From: Bacteroidota bacterium
Lineage (GTDB): Bacteria > Bacteroidota > Bacteroidia > Chitinophagales > Saprospiraceae
DNA: 64,000 bases
Assembly: GCA_020160935.1 (NCBI GenBank)
Contig: JAIUPL010000004.1
Coordinates: forward strand, 186,001 to 250,000
Direction: 5' to 3'
Below are positions 16,095-25,114 of the stretch, in pieces. Within the stretch, counting starts at the first letter, position 1. Every line of letters begins with the position of its first letter. The position numbers and the translations under genes were made by a program. The notes below the pieces were generated by a model. The model was not told the DNA's origin and did no database searches. It saw nothing but the letters and a program-made list of their open reading frames with translations.

Positions 16095-19004
16095 ATGAAA
16101 TACTCCTTCCTACTGCTTTTGCTCCCCTTCTTTGCCGGAGCACAAAATCCGCTGCCGTTTGTCGACCCCTTTATCGGGACGGGCGGCCACGGGCACACCT
16201 TCCCGGGCGCTACGGCACCTTTTGGCATGGTACAATTGAGCCCCGACACGCGCACCAACATGATGGATTGGGACGCCTGTTCCGGCTACCACAACTCCGA
16301 CTCGCTGGTGTACGGTTTTTCTCATACGCACCTGAGCGGTACGGGCGTGGCCGATTATTGCGACATCCTGTTGATGCCCTTTACAGGCGGCGTACGGCTG
16401 GAACCGGAGGAATATGCTTCACCATTTAAAAAAAGTAAGGAAAAAGCGGAGGCGGGTTTCTACTCGGTGATGCTCGAGCGCGACCGGATTTTATGCGAAC
16501 TCACTGCTACCGAACGTGTTGGCGTGCATCGATATTCGTACCCGCTGAATCAGGAAAAAGGTTCGCTGGTGGTCGATCTTCGGCACCGCGACGAAGTGCT
16601 AGAATCTCAACTCACTGTGGTAAATGACCGCGAAATTGCCGGTTACCGCATTTCCAAAGCCTGGGCACAAGAACAACACGTGTATTTCGTGGCGCGTTTC
16701 AGCAAACCGTTTTTCAGCAGTATCGTGCTGGATATGGCCAAAAACCCGCGGGAAGCCGCACCAACGGTCAACAGCAAAGCCGTAGTTGGTCTGTTCGGTT
16801 TTTATAACCAGGAAACACCTTTGGTGGTCACCGTAGGCATTTCCGGCACGAGCATAGAAGGCGCCCGACGGAATCTCGAAGCAGAATGCCCCGGCTTTGA
16901 TTTTGAAAAAATTAAAACGGAAACCCAGGAAAAATGGCGCCGCCAACTTTCCAAGATAGAAGTAGAAGGCGGCAGCAAGGAGCAAAAAACGGTGTTCTAC
17001 ACGGCCTTGTACCATGCCATGATCGCCCCCAACCTGTGGAATGATGTAGATGGCAGTTACCGCGGCCGCGACAACCAGGTGCACCCCAACCCCGGACACG
17101 ATGTGTACACAGTGTTTTCCACCTGGGATACACACCGCGCCCTGCACCCTTTGCTGAACATATTGGAGCCCAAACGAACTGCAGATTTTGTAAAAACTTT
17201 TTTGCGGCATTATGAGCAAGGCGGGCGACTTACCGTGTGGGAACTGGCCGCCAATGAAACCGACTGTATGATCGGCAACCATTCCATTCCGGTCATTGCC
17301 GACGCATATGCCAAGGGTATTCGCAATTTTGACCTGCCGCTGGCCATGAAAGCCATGCAGGCAACCGTGTCGCGCAATGCGCCCGATTTGAATGCCTTTC
17401 GCAGCAAGGGCTTGATCGAGGCTTCCGATGCGCCGGAATCGGTGTCGAAAACGCTGGAACTGGCCTATGACGACTGGTGTATCGCACAAATAGCCCGTGC
17501 TGCAGGCGACAGTGCACTGTATAGCCAACACATCCACCGGGCACAGTTTTACAAAAACCTGTTTGATCCGGGTGCTCGTTTTTTCAGGGCCCGTAAGAAC
17601 GGCGCCTGGTACAAACCATTTGACCCCTACGAAGTCAATTTTAATTACACGGAAGCCAATGCCTGGCAATATCGTTTTTCAGCGCCGCAGGATGTAAGCG
17701 GCCTGATTCGGCTCATGGGTGGCGCCGAGGCGTTTGAGGCTCAGTTAGACAGTCTGTTTACTACCAAATCAGTCACCTCCGGGCGCAATCAGGCCGACAT
17801 CACCGGACTCATCGGGCAGTATGTGCAGGGCAATGAACCCAGCCACCACATTGCTTATCTCTACAATTACATTGGCAAACCCTGGAAAACGCAACAACGC
17901 ATCCGTCAGATACTCGACACCCAATATTCAGCGCGACCCGATGGCCTGAGCGGCAACGAAGACTGCGGCCAGATGTCGGCCTGGTATGTAATGTCGGCTG
18001 TGGGAATTTACTCCGTACTGCCCGGCAGCGATTACTATGTGATTGGGACGCCACTGTTTGAAAAAGTTAGTTTGCACCTCGACAACGGGCAGACTTTTAC
18101 GCTGCGCGCACCCGGCGTTTCCGGCCTCCAGCCGTATATCCAAAGTGTGCGGCTGAACGAAAAACAGCATGCCGCTTCCCGGATTTTTCACAACGATCTT
18201 GTCAGCGGTGGTGAACTGTTATTTGAAATGGGTTTGCAGCCCGGCGCCTGGGCTACTGCTGTGCAGGATCGGCCAGTGTCGCAAATTATCGACCCCGATT
18301 TTGTGATTGCGCCGTTTATCGCCGAGGGCGACGCTACCTTTCGTGGGCATCAGCGCATCGCACTGGCTTCTGCCGATCCTGACGCAGATTTGTACTATAA
18401 CCTCAAAGGTGAGCGCTCCACAGAAAAGAAGTACAAAAAGCCCTTTGACATCAAGGAGTCCGTCAAAATGTCATTTCGGGCACAAAAAAACTCCCATACA
18501 GTGTATCAAAGCGCTGCTTTTATCAAAATTCCCGAACGATGGTCTGTTCTGCGCTATGCCCATCCCTACAGTCCGCAGTACACAGCCGGCGGCCGGGAAG
18601 GGCTGATCGATGGTATCCGGGGAGGACTCGATTTTCGTACCGGCGACTGGCAGGGTTTTGAAGGCGTACCGCTCGATGTTGTGATTGATCTGGGGAAACA
18701 GCAACTTGTCAAACACCTGAATGCCCATTTTTTGCAAGACCAGAATGCCTGGATATTTTTTCCGCAAACGGTGCGTTTTGAGGGTTCTGTTGACGGCGTC
18801 CTTTTTTCGCCTTTGGCTGAAATTGCCGGGCCTCCCATTCAGAACGATCTTCTTATTCAGCAAAAAGATTTTGAAGCAAGTATTCCGGAAGCGCGGGTTC
18901 GTTTTATAAGGGTAGTCGGCATTCCGCAGGGAAAATGCCCCGAATGGCACAAAGGCGCGGGGTATTCGTGCTGGATTTTTTCAGATGAGATCGAGATTGA
19001 TTAA
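16095..19004 (+). CDS. Glycoside hydrolase family 92 alpha-mannosidase with C-terminal discoidin-like domain
   Basis: The 969-residue product has a signal peptide (LLLLLPFFAGAQ). The GH92 signature opens with FVDPFIGTGGHGHTFPGA and includes HLSGTGVADYCDILLMP, STWDTHRALHPLLNI and GNEDCGQMSAWYVMSAVG near residue 620. GH92 enzymes are Ca-dependent exo-alpha-mannosidases. The C-terminal 150 residues (GLIDGIRGGLDFRTGDWQGF, VVIDLGKQQLVKHLNAHFL, VRFEGSVDG) look like an F5/8-type carbohydrate-binding domain. No T9SS tail is present, so a periplasmic or lipid-independent location is likely. Mannose-containing N-glycans or mannans are the expected substrates. Confidence 0.92.
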   Translation: MKYSFLLLLLPFFAGAQNPLPFVDPFIGTGGHGHTFPGATAPFGMVQLSPDTRTNMMDWDACSGYHNSDSLVYGFSHTHLSGTGVADYCDILLMPFTGGVRLEPEEYASPFKKSKEKAEAGFYSVMLERDRILCELTATERVGVHRYSYPLNQEKGSLVVDLRHRDEVLESQLTVVNDREIAGYRISKAWAQEQHVYFVARFSKPFFSSIVLDMAKNPREAAPTVNSKAVVGLFGFYNQETPLVVTVGISGTSIEGARRNLEAECPGFDFEKIKTETQEKWRRQLSKIEVEGGSKEQKTVFYTALYHAMIAPNLWNDVDGSYRGRDNQVHPNPGHDVYTVFSTWDTHRALHPLLNILEPKRTADFVKTFLRHYEQGGRLTVWELAANETDCMIGNHSIPVIADAYAKGIRNFDLPLAMKAMQATVSRNAPDLNAFRSKGLIEASDAPESVSKTLELAYDDWCIAQIARAAGDSALYSQHIHRAQFYKNLFDPGARFFRARKNGAWYKPFDPYEVNFNYTEANAWQYRFSAPQDVSGLIRLMGGAEAFEAQLDSLFTTKSVTSGRNQADITGLIGQYVQGNEPSHHIAYLYNYIGKPWKTQQRIRQILDTQYSARPDGLSGNEDCGQMSAWYVMSAVGIYSVLPGSDYYVIGTPLFEKVSLHLDNGQTFTLRAPGVSGLQPYIQSVRLNEKQHAASRIFHNDLVSGGELLFEMGLQPGAWATAVQDRPVSQIIDPDFVIAPFIAEGDATFRGHQRIALASADPDADLYYNLKGERSTEKKYKKPFDIKESVKMSFRAQKNSHTVYQSAAFIKIPERWSVLRYAHPYSPQYTAGGREGLIDGIRGGLDFRTGDWQGFEGVPLDVVIDLGKQQLVKHLNAHFLQDQNAWIFFPQTVRFEGSVDGVLFSPLAEIAGPPIQNDLLIQQKDFEASIPEARVRFIRVVGIPQGKCPEWHKGAGYSCWIFSDEIEID

Positions 19005-19029
19005 TTTCATCGTTTTTTTGCAGTCTTTT

Positions 19030-19191
19030 AGAGCGTGTTCGGGATTTTTTGCCGGTGGCTGAAAAGATGGATTTTTTGCACGTTTTATGCGTTTTTTCAT
19101 GCGCATAGTGGCGACTATGTAAGTGAAAAAAGGTGAAAAACGTGCAAAAAAGCCGCTTTTTAGACCCGGCGAAAAAATCCCGAACACGCTC
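19030..19191. repeat. 160-bp imperfect palindrome after the GH92 gene
   Basis: The left half (from AGAGCGTGTTCGGGATTTTT at 19030) pairs with the right half ending GAACACGCTCTT at 19191. The pairing runs through TTTTTTGCACGTTTT and closes at CATAGTGGCGACTATG near 19104-19119. The total is almost loop-free. The arms differ at many positions, so it is old or imperfectly maintained. It is unrelated in sequence to the family A palindromes and separates two same-strand genes. Confidence 0.85.
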
Positions 19192-19228
19192 TTAATCACA
19201 ATACCGTTTTCGTCCAAACAATTTACAC

Positions 19229-20656
19229 ATGGTTGCTATTTGCCGTCAGGTGGGTATTCTCGCGTTTTTTTGTGCGCTTCCCTGCCTGCTTTTTGCTCAA
19301 AAACCTGCTACTTCCTCCAACAAGCCGACTACTTCAGGCACTAGTACAAAACCCAGTGCGCCTTCTCTGCCACCCGCGGCTGTGCCATACGCAGTGCGCG
19401 ATACGGCGATTGCCAAACTGTTTGAAAAGCCCACAGACCTGCAATGGGTAAAAATTTTTAAAGGTCGCCTCGATGATGCTTCCGTGGTGGATATTTCACT
19501 GGGTTTCGATGGTATGAATTGCCGCGGCTATATGTCGTATGCCAAAAGTCGTATCCGCTTCCGCCTGGAAGGTTATTTTGATACTCTTTCCGGTTTCCAA
19601 CTGGAAGAAAGAGACATGGCGCGTGGCATCACCGGATACCTCACCGGCACCTATTCCAACCGACGGATGATTGCAGAATGGAGCAATGCGGACAAAACCC
19701 TGGGTGCGCGCATCGAAGCGGAAGAAGTGCTGCCCGGTCAATCGTTTTCTGTCAATTGCAGCGATAACAAATGGAGCAGCCGCTACATTACGCGCTACAA
19801 CAATGCCCGTTGCGACATGATTCTTGTTCGTTCGCACAACGGGGCGCTCGACGGCTTTTTGTGGATCGAAGCCGACAACAAAACTTATCGGCTCAAAGGA
19901 GATATTGCACAGGATGGCAACTATGAGATGGAGGCTTTGCTGCCCAATGGCAAGGTGGCAGGCATCGTGCAAGGCAACATCAAACCTGGTCAGAATACCG
20001 ATTGCAACTGGATTGGCAGCGGTGAAAAGCGAACCTTCAAATTTACCATGAAAGATTACTTTCTGTCGGGCTGCTACGAATACGCCGATTACGCCACGAG
20101 TTACGATGCGCTGTATCCGCGCACGCCTTGCTCTGGCTGCAACAACTGGCTCGATCAGCAGGTGACCACCTGGGTAAATCGTTGTAAAACAGCCCTGAAT
20201 GAAAAAAAGGCTGCACTCACGCCGGTCAACCGAAGCAGTCAGCGTGCCAGCGCCTGGGCGGAAGTAGCCTGCTGGACGGAAAATATTTTTAGTGGGTATA
20301 TGTCATTTTCGGAAACCTGGGACCCGCGTATCGATGGCCTCTCCTACAATTTCGACCTGCGTACGGGCAAACCTATTACTTTCAACGAACTGTTCAACAA
20401 AGGTTTTGATGCTGCCGGCTGGCTGGCAGAATACGCACGCCGCGAATCGCCCAAAATGACCGCTTTTGCCGCCGACCCCCAATACCGCGAATGGATCAAT
20501 AAAGAAGGATTTCCGCTGTTTGCCATTCGACGCGATGGTCTGGAAATCAGTACGCTGTTCCATCCATCCTACGGACGGCAAGCCTTGCTGATACCATACA
20601 GCAGTTTGAAACCGTATATGCGGAAAGACAATCCGATTGCGGATTTGGTGAAGTGA
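19229..20656 (+). CDS. Secreted protein of unknown function (DUF3298-like C-terminus)
   Basis: The 475-residue product starts with a signal peptide (LAFFCALPCLLFAQ) followed by a Ser/Thr/Pro-rich linker (residues about 30-55). The middle is beta-rich (FRLEGYFDTLSGFQLEER, GYLTGTYSNRRMIAEW). The last 170 residues include YNFDLRTGKPITFNELFNKG and FPLFAIRRDGLEISTLFHP, a layout like DUF3298/RsiV-type domains. I do not recognise a catalytic site. It converges on the MORN-caspase gene with only 9 bp between stops. Confidence 0.6.
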   Translation: MVAICRQVGILAFFCALPCLLFAQKPATSSNKPTTSGTSTKPSAPSLPPAAVPYAVRDTAIAKLFEKPTDLQWVKIFKGRLDDASVVDISLGFDGMNCRGYMSYAKSRIRFRLEGYFDTLSGFQLEERDMARGITGYLTGTYSNRRMIAEWSNADKTLGARIEAEEVLPGQSFSVNCSDNKWSSRYITRYNNARCDMILVRSHNGALDGFLWIEADNKTYRLKGDIAQDGNYEMEALLPNGKVAGIVQGNIKPGQNTDCNWIGSGEKRTFKFTMKDYFLSGCYEYADYATSYDALYPRTPCSGCNNWLDQQVTTWVNRCKTALNEKKAALTPVNRSSQRASAWAEVACWTENIFSGYMSFSETWDPRIDGLSYNFDLRTGKPITFNELFNKGFDAAGWLAEYARRESPKMTAFAADPQYREWINKEGFPLFAIRRDGLEISTLFHPSYGRQALLIPYSSLKPYMRKDNPIADLVK

Positions 20657-20665
20657 GTAAGCCCC

Positions 20666-22336
20666 CTACCTCACAACAGCCACAGGCATTGCCGGGTCGT
20701 AGGTGCCTTTGATGACCGGGCTTTGGCGATTGCCTGTGTACTCGCGCACATTGCGTTCAATAAATTTGAACAGTTCTTCCACGCTCACCACCTTGTCTTT
20801 GTTGGTATCCGCCTCGCCTTTCAGTCCGCGAATGAGGAAGTGGCTGAACACGCCCTGGCGCAGGCCGGATGATTCCAGCGAAGTTTCTTCTGCTTTAGAC
20901 GACATGAGTACAGCGGTACCGGAAACCGATTTCGCCAGCGTTTGGTAATACTGTGAAATAACAGGCTCGGTTTCGCCGCTGCGCATGGCAATCAGGCTGC
21001 CCGAATGGCAGGCATCGGCCAGGCAAAGTTTGAATTTTGCCTTGCATTTGTTGAAGGCGGCAGCAATTTCCTCGTGTGCGATTTTGTTGTTGAACCCGTC
21101 GAAGTCAATGGGCAGGAAAGAACCGTTCAGACCATGGCCGGAGAAGTAAAAAATGACCAGATCATTGGGACCTGCCATGGAAAACACTTCATCCATATTG
21201 CCCAGAATATTGTCGCGCGTGGCCTCTTCGTCGATCAGGATACGCAGGTTTTCGTCGGGCAATGCGCCCCCCTCCACACTTTTCAGAAAGGCATAAAACC
21301 GGTAGGCATCGTCATCGGTATACCGCAATACCGGCATGTGGTCGTAGGAAGCCACGCCCACTACGATGGCCCATATTTTTGTTTGCGCCAGCGCTGGCGA
21401 AGGTGTTACCGGTTTTTCACTGGCTGCCAAGGGCTGATAATCGGAAGGCGGTTCCTTGCCAACATACTCTCCATTCCGCCAGTACCCGTCTACGATGGTG
21501 CCATCGTGCAGGGTAAGTGTGCCCTTGCCACCGAAGGCTCCTGTAAGCCATTCACCCTGATACACATCGCCATTGGCGTAGGTACAGGCGCCCACGCCGT
21601 CGGGCAATTTGTTTTTAAACTGGCCTACGTATTTGGCCGACCCTGCCTTGTAGTAATAGGTACCTTCTCCGTCTTCGCAATTGCCTTGTACACATCCAAT
21701 AGAGCCGTTTACTGCCAGGTTATCGCCAATAAATTCCCCTTGTTTCCACTCCCCGTTTTCTTCTCCGCCCATTTTGAGGTATCGGACGCCCTGGCCGTCG
21801 GGGTAATTTTCCTTGAAATGGCCTACGTAACGATCTCCGTCAGCGAACCAGAACGTGCCTTGTCCGTCAAATTTGCCACTGACAAAACTGCCCTCGTATT
21901 TGCTGCCGTCGGGATAAGCATAGATACCCTGACCGTTTTTGCAATCGCCCGAAAGGCAGCCTGATTGAATATTCGTTCCATCGTCCTGGCGTTCCTCCTT
22001 TTTCTTGGCGATATATTCCTCCAGCACATTCCCCTGTTCGTCTACAGGTTTGCCTTTTTTCCATAAACCGGTGCGGGTAGTGCCATCGGAATAGGTTTTG
22101 GTGCCCTTCCCTTCCGGATATCGATTCCGCCATTCGCCGCTGTATTTGCTGCCGTTGGTGTAATAACAAACCCCTACGCCGTGTATCTCGCCATTTTTAA
22201 AGTCGCCGATGTACTTGGCGCCGGATGGATATACAAAAGTGCCTTTTCCATTGGTACAATTACCGGAAACGCACTGTGCAACAATATTTTGAGCGAAAAA
22301 CAATAAAAATGCAAAGGAAACGACCTGTTTCAGCAT
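20666..22336 (-). CDS. Exported MORN-repeat caspase-like protein (peptidase C14)
   Basis: The 556-residue product has a signal peptide (MLKQVVSFAFLLFFAQNIVAQ). It is followed by three modules, each opening with C-x-x-G-x-C-x-x-G-x-G (CVSGNCTNGKG, CLSGDCKNGQG, CVQGNCEDGEG) and each carrying about three MORN repeats (YPSGAKYIGDFKNG, YPDGSKYEGSFVSG, YANGDVYQGEWLTG). From about residue 325 a caspase-fold domain begins (TKIWAIVVGVASYDHMPVL) with His in YFSGHGLNG (about 398) and Cys in LADACHSGSL (about 442). Both catalytic residues are present. Bacterial caspase-like proteases cut after basic residues and often serve in signalling or cell death; a signal peptide implies action outside the cytoplasm. 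Substrate unknown. Confidence 0.88.
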   Translation of the reverse strand: MLKQVVSFAFLLFFAQNIVAQCVSGNCTNGKGTFVYPSGAKYIGDFKNGEIHGVGVCYYTNGSKYSGEWRNRYPEGKGTKTYSDGTTRTGLWKKGKPVDEQGNVLEEYIAKKKEERQDDGTNIQSGCLSGDCKNGQGIYAYPDGSKYEGSFVSGKFDGQGTFWFADGDRYVGHFKENYPDGQGVRYLKMGGEENGEWKQGEFIGDNLAVNGSIGCVQGNCEDGEGTYYYKAGSAKYVGQFKNKLPDGVGACTYANGDVYQGEWLTGAFGGKGTLTLHDGTIVDGYWRNGEYVGKEPPSDYQPLAASEKPVTPSPALAQTKIWAIVVGVASYDHMPVLRYTDDDAYRFYAFLKSVEGGALPDENLRILIDEEATRDNILGNMDEVFSMAGPNDLVIFYFSGHGLNGSFLPIDFDGFNNKIAHEEIAAAFNKCKAKFKLCLADACHSGSLIAMRSGETEPVISQYYQTLAKSVSGTAVLMSSKAEETSLESSGLRQGVFSHFLIRGLKGEADTNKDKVVSVEELFKFIERNVREYTGNRQSPVIKGTYDPAMPVAVVR

Positions 22337-22438
22337 ATCAACCTGAAGGTTTTAAAATCGATGGATGCCGGATAATATGATTGGCAGGTCTATAAACTTG
22401 CCGGGCAGGAAGTTTAGTACGTGGGCGGGCGGATATTT

Positions 22439-22486
22439 GACACACGGAAACGCGGATTACACAGAATAAACGGATTTACACGGATT
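22439..22486. repeat. Left arm of a palindrome split by the Cfr10I-type R-M module
   Basis: Units such as CGGATTACACAGAATAAACG and ACGGATTTACACGGATT are matched in inverse at 25115-25162, about 2.63 kb away. The match covers roughly 48 bp with few differences. Elsewhere in the window the two arms of such palindromes are only 10-60 bp apart. Confidence 0.85.
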
Positions 22487-22614
22487 GTGAAAAGGTTTGA
22501 ATACCTATGTCGGTTTTATGAGCGACTTTGCAGCATGTTTTGGCTTAGTAAGTTAGATTTTCGCTGCTATGTTCGATCATATTTGATTATTATTTTTTAT
22601 TTTTGACTTTTTAT

Positions 22615-22644
22615 TTGCACATATGCCGGTTTTTGCTATCTTTG
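22615..22644 (+). promoter_or_regulatory. Bacteroidota-type promoter for the DUF6471-methyltransferase operon
   Basis: TTG at 22615-22617, 19-nt spacer, TATCTTTG at 22637-22644. This matches the TTG/TAnnTTTG consensus. The ATG at 22649 begins only 4 nt after the box, so the transcript would start at or within a base or two of the start codon. Confidence 0.65.
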
Positions 22645-22648
22645 CGTC

Positions 22649-22948
22649 ATGACTTCAACAATTTGGCACAACAAGGTTAAAAGACTTCTCAAATCAGAGA
22701 TTGTGCGCAGAGGTATTACCTATGAACAACTTGTTGGTTTGCTTGCAGATATAGGGGTTGAAGAAACCAAGGCAAGTATTGACAGCAAAATGTCCAGAGG
22801 TACTTTTAGTGCTGCTTTTCTTGTTCAATGCCTTGTTGCTATAGGCTGCAAATCCTTTTGCCCCGAAATTTCTGCCGATATGGTTGAAGAACCTCGTGAA
22901 ATTTACAAATCGAAGAAAAAGGTTACTCATGAAATACAAGAACAATAA
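22649..22948 (+). CDS. DUF6471 domain protein, possible regulator of the R-M system
   Basis: The 99-residue product (TIWHNKVKRLLKSEIVRRG, YEQLVGLLADIGVEET, SIDSKMSRGTFSAAFLVQ) has the DUF6471 pattern, a compact helical domain that looks like a divergent helix-turn-helix. It is the first gene of the module and overlaps the cytosine methyltransferase start by 20 bp. Small HTH proteins at this position often act as R-M controller proteins, but DUF6471 has no proven role that I can cite. The -7 promoter box ends 4 nt before the ATG, suggesting a leaderless message. Confidence 0.75.
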   Translation: MTSTIWHNKVKRLLKSEIVRRGITYEQLVGLLADIGVEETKASIDSKMSRGTFSAAFLVQCLVAIGCKSFCPEISADMVEEPREIYKSKKKVTHEIQEQ

Positions 22949-24188
22949 AACTGGTCTAACTTATATCCCAATCTCCGCACACGATGCAACCCTCAACGGT
23001 ATGGAATATACCGTAGTAAGCCTTTTTTCGGGTGCCGGAGGACTTGACATTGGTTTGGAACAAGCTGGTTTCCGAACGGTCGTATGCATTGAAAACGATA
23101 TTAATTGCCGTACTACTTTGCGCCACAATCGTCCTGAGTGGTTACTGTTCGATAATCCGGTAAAGATCAAAGGGGGACGAATGCAAGAAAGGCAACCCGG
23201 TGACATCCGTGAAATCGAAGTTGACGAACTGCTTGAATTTTCAGGACTTCAAAGAGGCAAAGTTGCTCTCGTTGTCGGCGGCGCTCCTTGTCAACCATTC
23301 AGTAATATTGGGAAAAAGCAAGGCGAAAATGACGAAAAAAATGGCGATTTATTCTTGGAATTTGTCAGGATGGTTAAAGGAATTGAACCCGAAGCCTTTA
23401 TTTTTGAGAATGTTGCAGGCATTACACAAAGCAAGCATTCTAATGTCCTTCAATACATGTTCGACCAGTTCAAGGGATCAGGATATGGGCTATCGTATTC
23501 TCTGCTAAACGCTGCTAATTATGGTGTCCCTCAAAGAAGGGAACGTTTCATTCTAATTGGTATTAAAGGTACTGAAAGCCCTGCGTTTCCTTTGCCAACA
23601 CACATGAAAGACGACAAAGCGTGGGATATATTTACCTCTGAATTAACGCCAAGGCCTGAAATAACGCCCGAAAAATGGGTTACTGTCAAACAGACTTTCG
23701 ATAATCTACCTTCGGATTACACTAAACGGAAAGACTATGCTGTAATGGGGGTCTCGCCAATAGTCAAGGAACGGATGACCTATATTGAACAAGGAAAAAA
23801 CTTCAAAGTGTTACCTGACAAACTACGCCCTGATTGCTGGAAAACTGGTAAGCACCAAGGTAATGACACTTTTGGGCGTTTGATTGCGGATTTCCCCTCT
23901 GTGACGATAAGAACGGCAGCATATAATTGCGCCAAAGGAATGTATATTCATCCCTTTGAGGATAGAGGACTAAACACCATAGAGATGGCTGCACTACAAA
24001 ATTTTCCTTTTGATTGGGAGTTTAAAACATTTGGACGAGCCAATGTTACATTAGTTAGCGGCGGAAAACAAATTGGGAATGCTGTACCTCCTGGACTTGC
24101 AAAAGCATTAGGTCTTGCCCTGCGAAAACAGATATCCGCTAACTTAGAATTGAGGAAAAAGCAAGATTCGCTTGTTGAAGCGTATTGA
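22929..24188 (+). CDS. DNA cytosine-5 methyltransferase (partner of a Cfr10I-type nuclease)
   Basis: From ATG 22929 the product has 419 residues. All key C5-methyltransferase motifs are visible: I (VVSLFSGAGGLDIGLEQAGF), IV with the catalytic Cys (GGAPCQPFSNIGKK), VI (FENVAGI), VIII (PQRRERFILIG) and X (QIGNAVPPGLAKALG). ATG at 22929 is preferred because AAGAAAAAGG lies upstream; ATG at 23001 just before motif I is an alternative. Predicted target is RCCGGY, taken from the adjacent nuclease. The 3' end overlaps the convergent nuclease gene by 50 bp. Confidence 0.92.
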   Translation: MKYKNNKTGLTYIPISAHDATLNGMEYTVVSLFSGAGGLDIGLEQAGFRTVVCIENDINCRTTLRHNRPEWLLFDNPVKIKGGRMQERQPGDIREIEVDELLEFSGLQRGKVALVVGGAPCQPFSNIGKKQGENDEKNGDLFLEFVRMVKGIEPEAFIFENVAGITQSKHSNVLQYMFDQFKGSGYGLSYSLLNAANYGVPQRRERFILIGIKGTESPAFPLPTHMKDDKAWDIFTSELTPRPEITPEKWVTVKQTFDNLPSDYTKRKDYAVMGVSPIVKERMTYIEQGKNFKVLPDKLRPDCWKTGKHQGNDTFGRLIADFPSVTIRTAAYNCAKGMYIHPFEDRGLNTIEMAALQNFPFDWEFKTFGRANVTLVSGGKQIGNAVPPGLAKALGLALRKQISANLELRKKQDSLVEAY

Positions 24189-24975
24189 CTTCGTAAACCT
24201 CGTCGACCGCTGCTTGTGGTAAACTAAAAACTGTGGTCAAAGAGTGCGTAGCAACTGTTTTCAATGCGTTCCTATCCGGCTCGGTTATTTTCGTCGCCAC
24301 TGCATAATATTTTAGTCCTTTAGGTGACGTTATCCATTCTCTCGTTTGAAGGTGAGCATAAAGGGCTTTCATAAGGCTACCTTCATGCGAAATCTGCAAA
24401 CGCCTGTCAGGTCTTAGTGATGTCTTAACTGAAATATAGCCTTCAATTTCTTCAAAATTGCACTTGTCGATGAACATTTGATGGATGCCTTCGAGCCACA
24501 TTAGGCTCTCAGGGGTTATATTATGAATTTCAGAAACTTGTCCAATTACTTCTCTTGCTAAATCTCCATCTATTATTACAAAATCGGGGTTCGATGTGAT
24601 TAATTGAACTTCTGATACTTCTGCAACCTTCCTTTTTAGGTCAATAACCAGGTCGTTTAATCTCTTTTCGTACAAAGTTGCTACATCAAACTGTACCACG
24701 TTTGGCAGAAGTATCGCTAAATGTGCATTTTGGTTGTTTACAAAGTAATTCCATGCACATATAGCCAAAAGCCATTCGTACCAGTCGCCGTGGACGTTGC
24801 TCAATGCCTCTCTTGTAATCTTGTCGTCTTCTGTCCTTACCTCATTATCAAATTCATTGAAAAGGATGGAAAATTGTTTGTCTGCTTCTGGAAGAATGCC
24901 TTCAAGCAAGGAGCAGAACGCCAAATCCTTGATTATTTGCGACTTCCCTCCACCTAAAACTCTAATGTATGACAT
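24139..24975 (-). CDS. Cfr10I/Bse634I-family restriction endonuclease (predicted RCCGGY)
   Basis: The 278-residue product matches R.Cfr10I by eye over most of its length: GDWYEWLLAICAW, QLITSNPDFVII, YISVKTSLRPDRRLQISHEG, LMKALYAHLQTREW. The catalytic set is Asp131, Lys184 and Glu198 (Glu displaced downstream, as in Cfr10I), with Glu67 upstream. The K-x-x-x-RPDRR stretch is the segment that reads the CCGG core in this family. Predicted recognition is R^CCGGY, acting as a tetramer. It is convergent to its methyltransferase and shares 50 bp of coding DNA with it. A TATCTTTG box on its strand lies at 25002-24995, without a clear TTG partner. Confidence 0.93.
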   Translation of the reverse strand: MSYIRVLGGGKSQIIKDLAFCSLLEGILPEADKQFSILFNEFDNEVRTEDDKITREALSNVHGDWYEWLLAICAWNYFVNNQNAHLAILLPNVVQFDVATLYEKRLNDLVIDLKRKVAEVSEVQLITSNPDFVIIDGDLAREVIGQVSEIHNITPESLMWLEGIHQMFIDKCNFEEIEGYISVKTSLRPDRRLQISHEGSLMKALYAHLQTREWITSPKGLKYYAVATKITEPDRNALKTVATHSLTTVFSLPQAAVDEVYEVNTLQQANLAFSSILS

Positions 24976-25114
24976 ATTTTATAGATTTGATTTACAAAGA
25001 TAAGCCTTCTTGTTTTTACATTTTGTCATTAAATTATAGGAAGGCAGCATGTAGTGCTAGTACAGAATACTACTATTCATCTAAATCCTGCCATCACTCT
25101 CCACTGCCGTAATT

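Larger units (their letters stand above)
22337..22648. other. Intergenic region upstream of the Cfr10I-type module
   Basis: This 312-bp stretch has no convincing gene. It contains the left arm of a split palindrome (22439-22486), an AT-rich segment (about 22540-22620) and a promoter (22615-22644). The change to AT-rich sequence after about 22490 probably marks the start of the imported module. Confidence 0.7.

Noticed and set aside
21005-21964. A 319-codon open frame antisense to the MORN-caspase gene
   Set aside because: Its apparent regularity reflects the MORN repeats read on the wrong strand.
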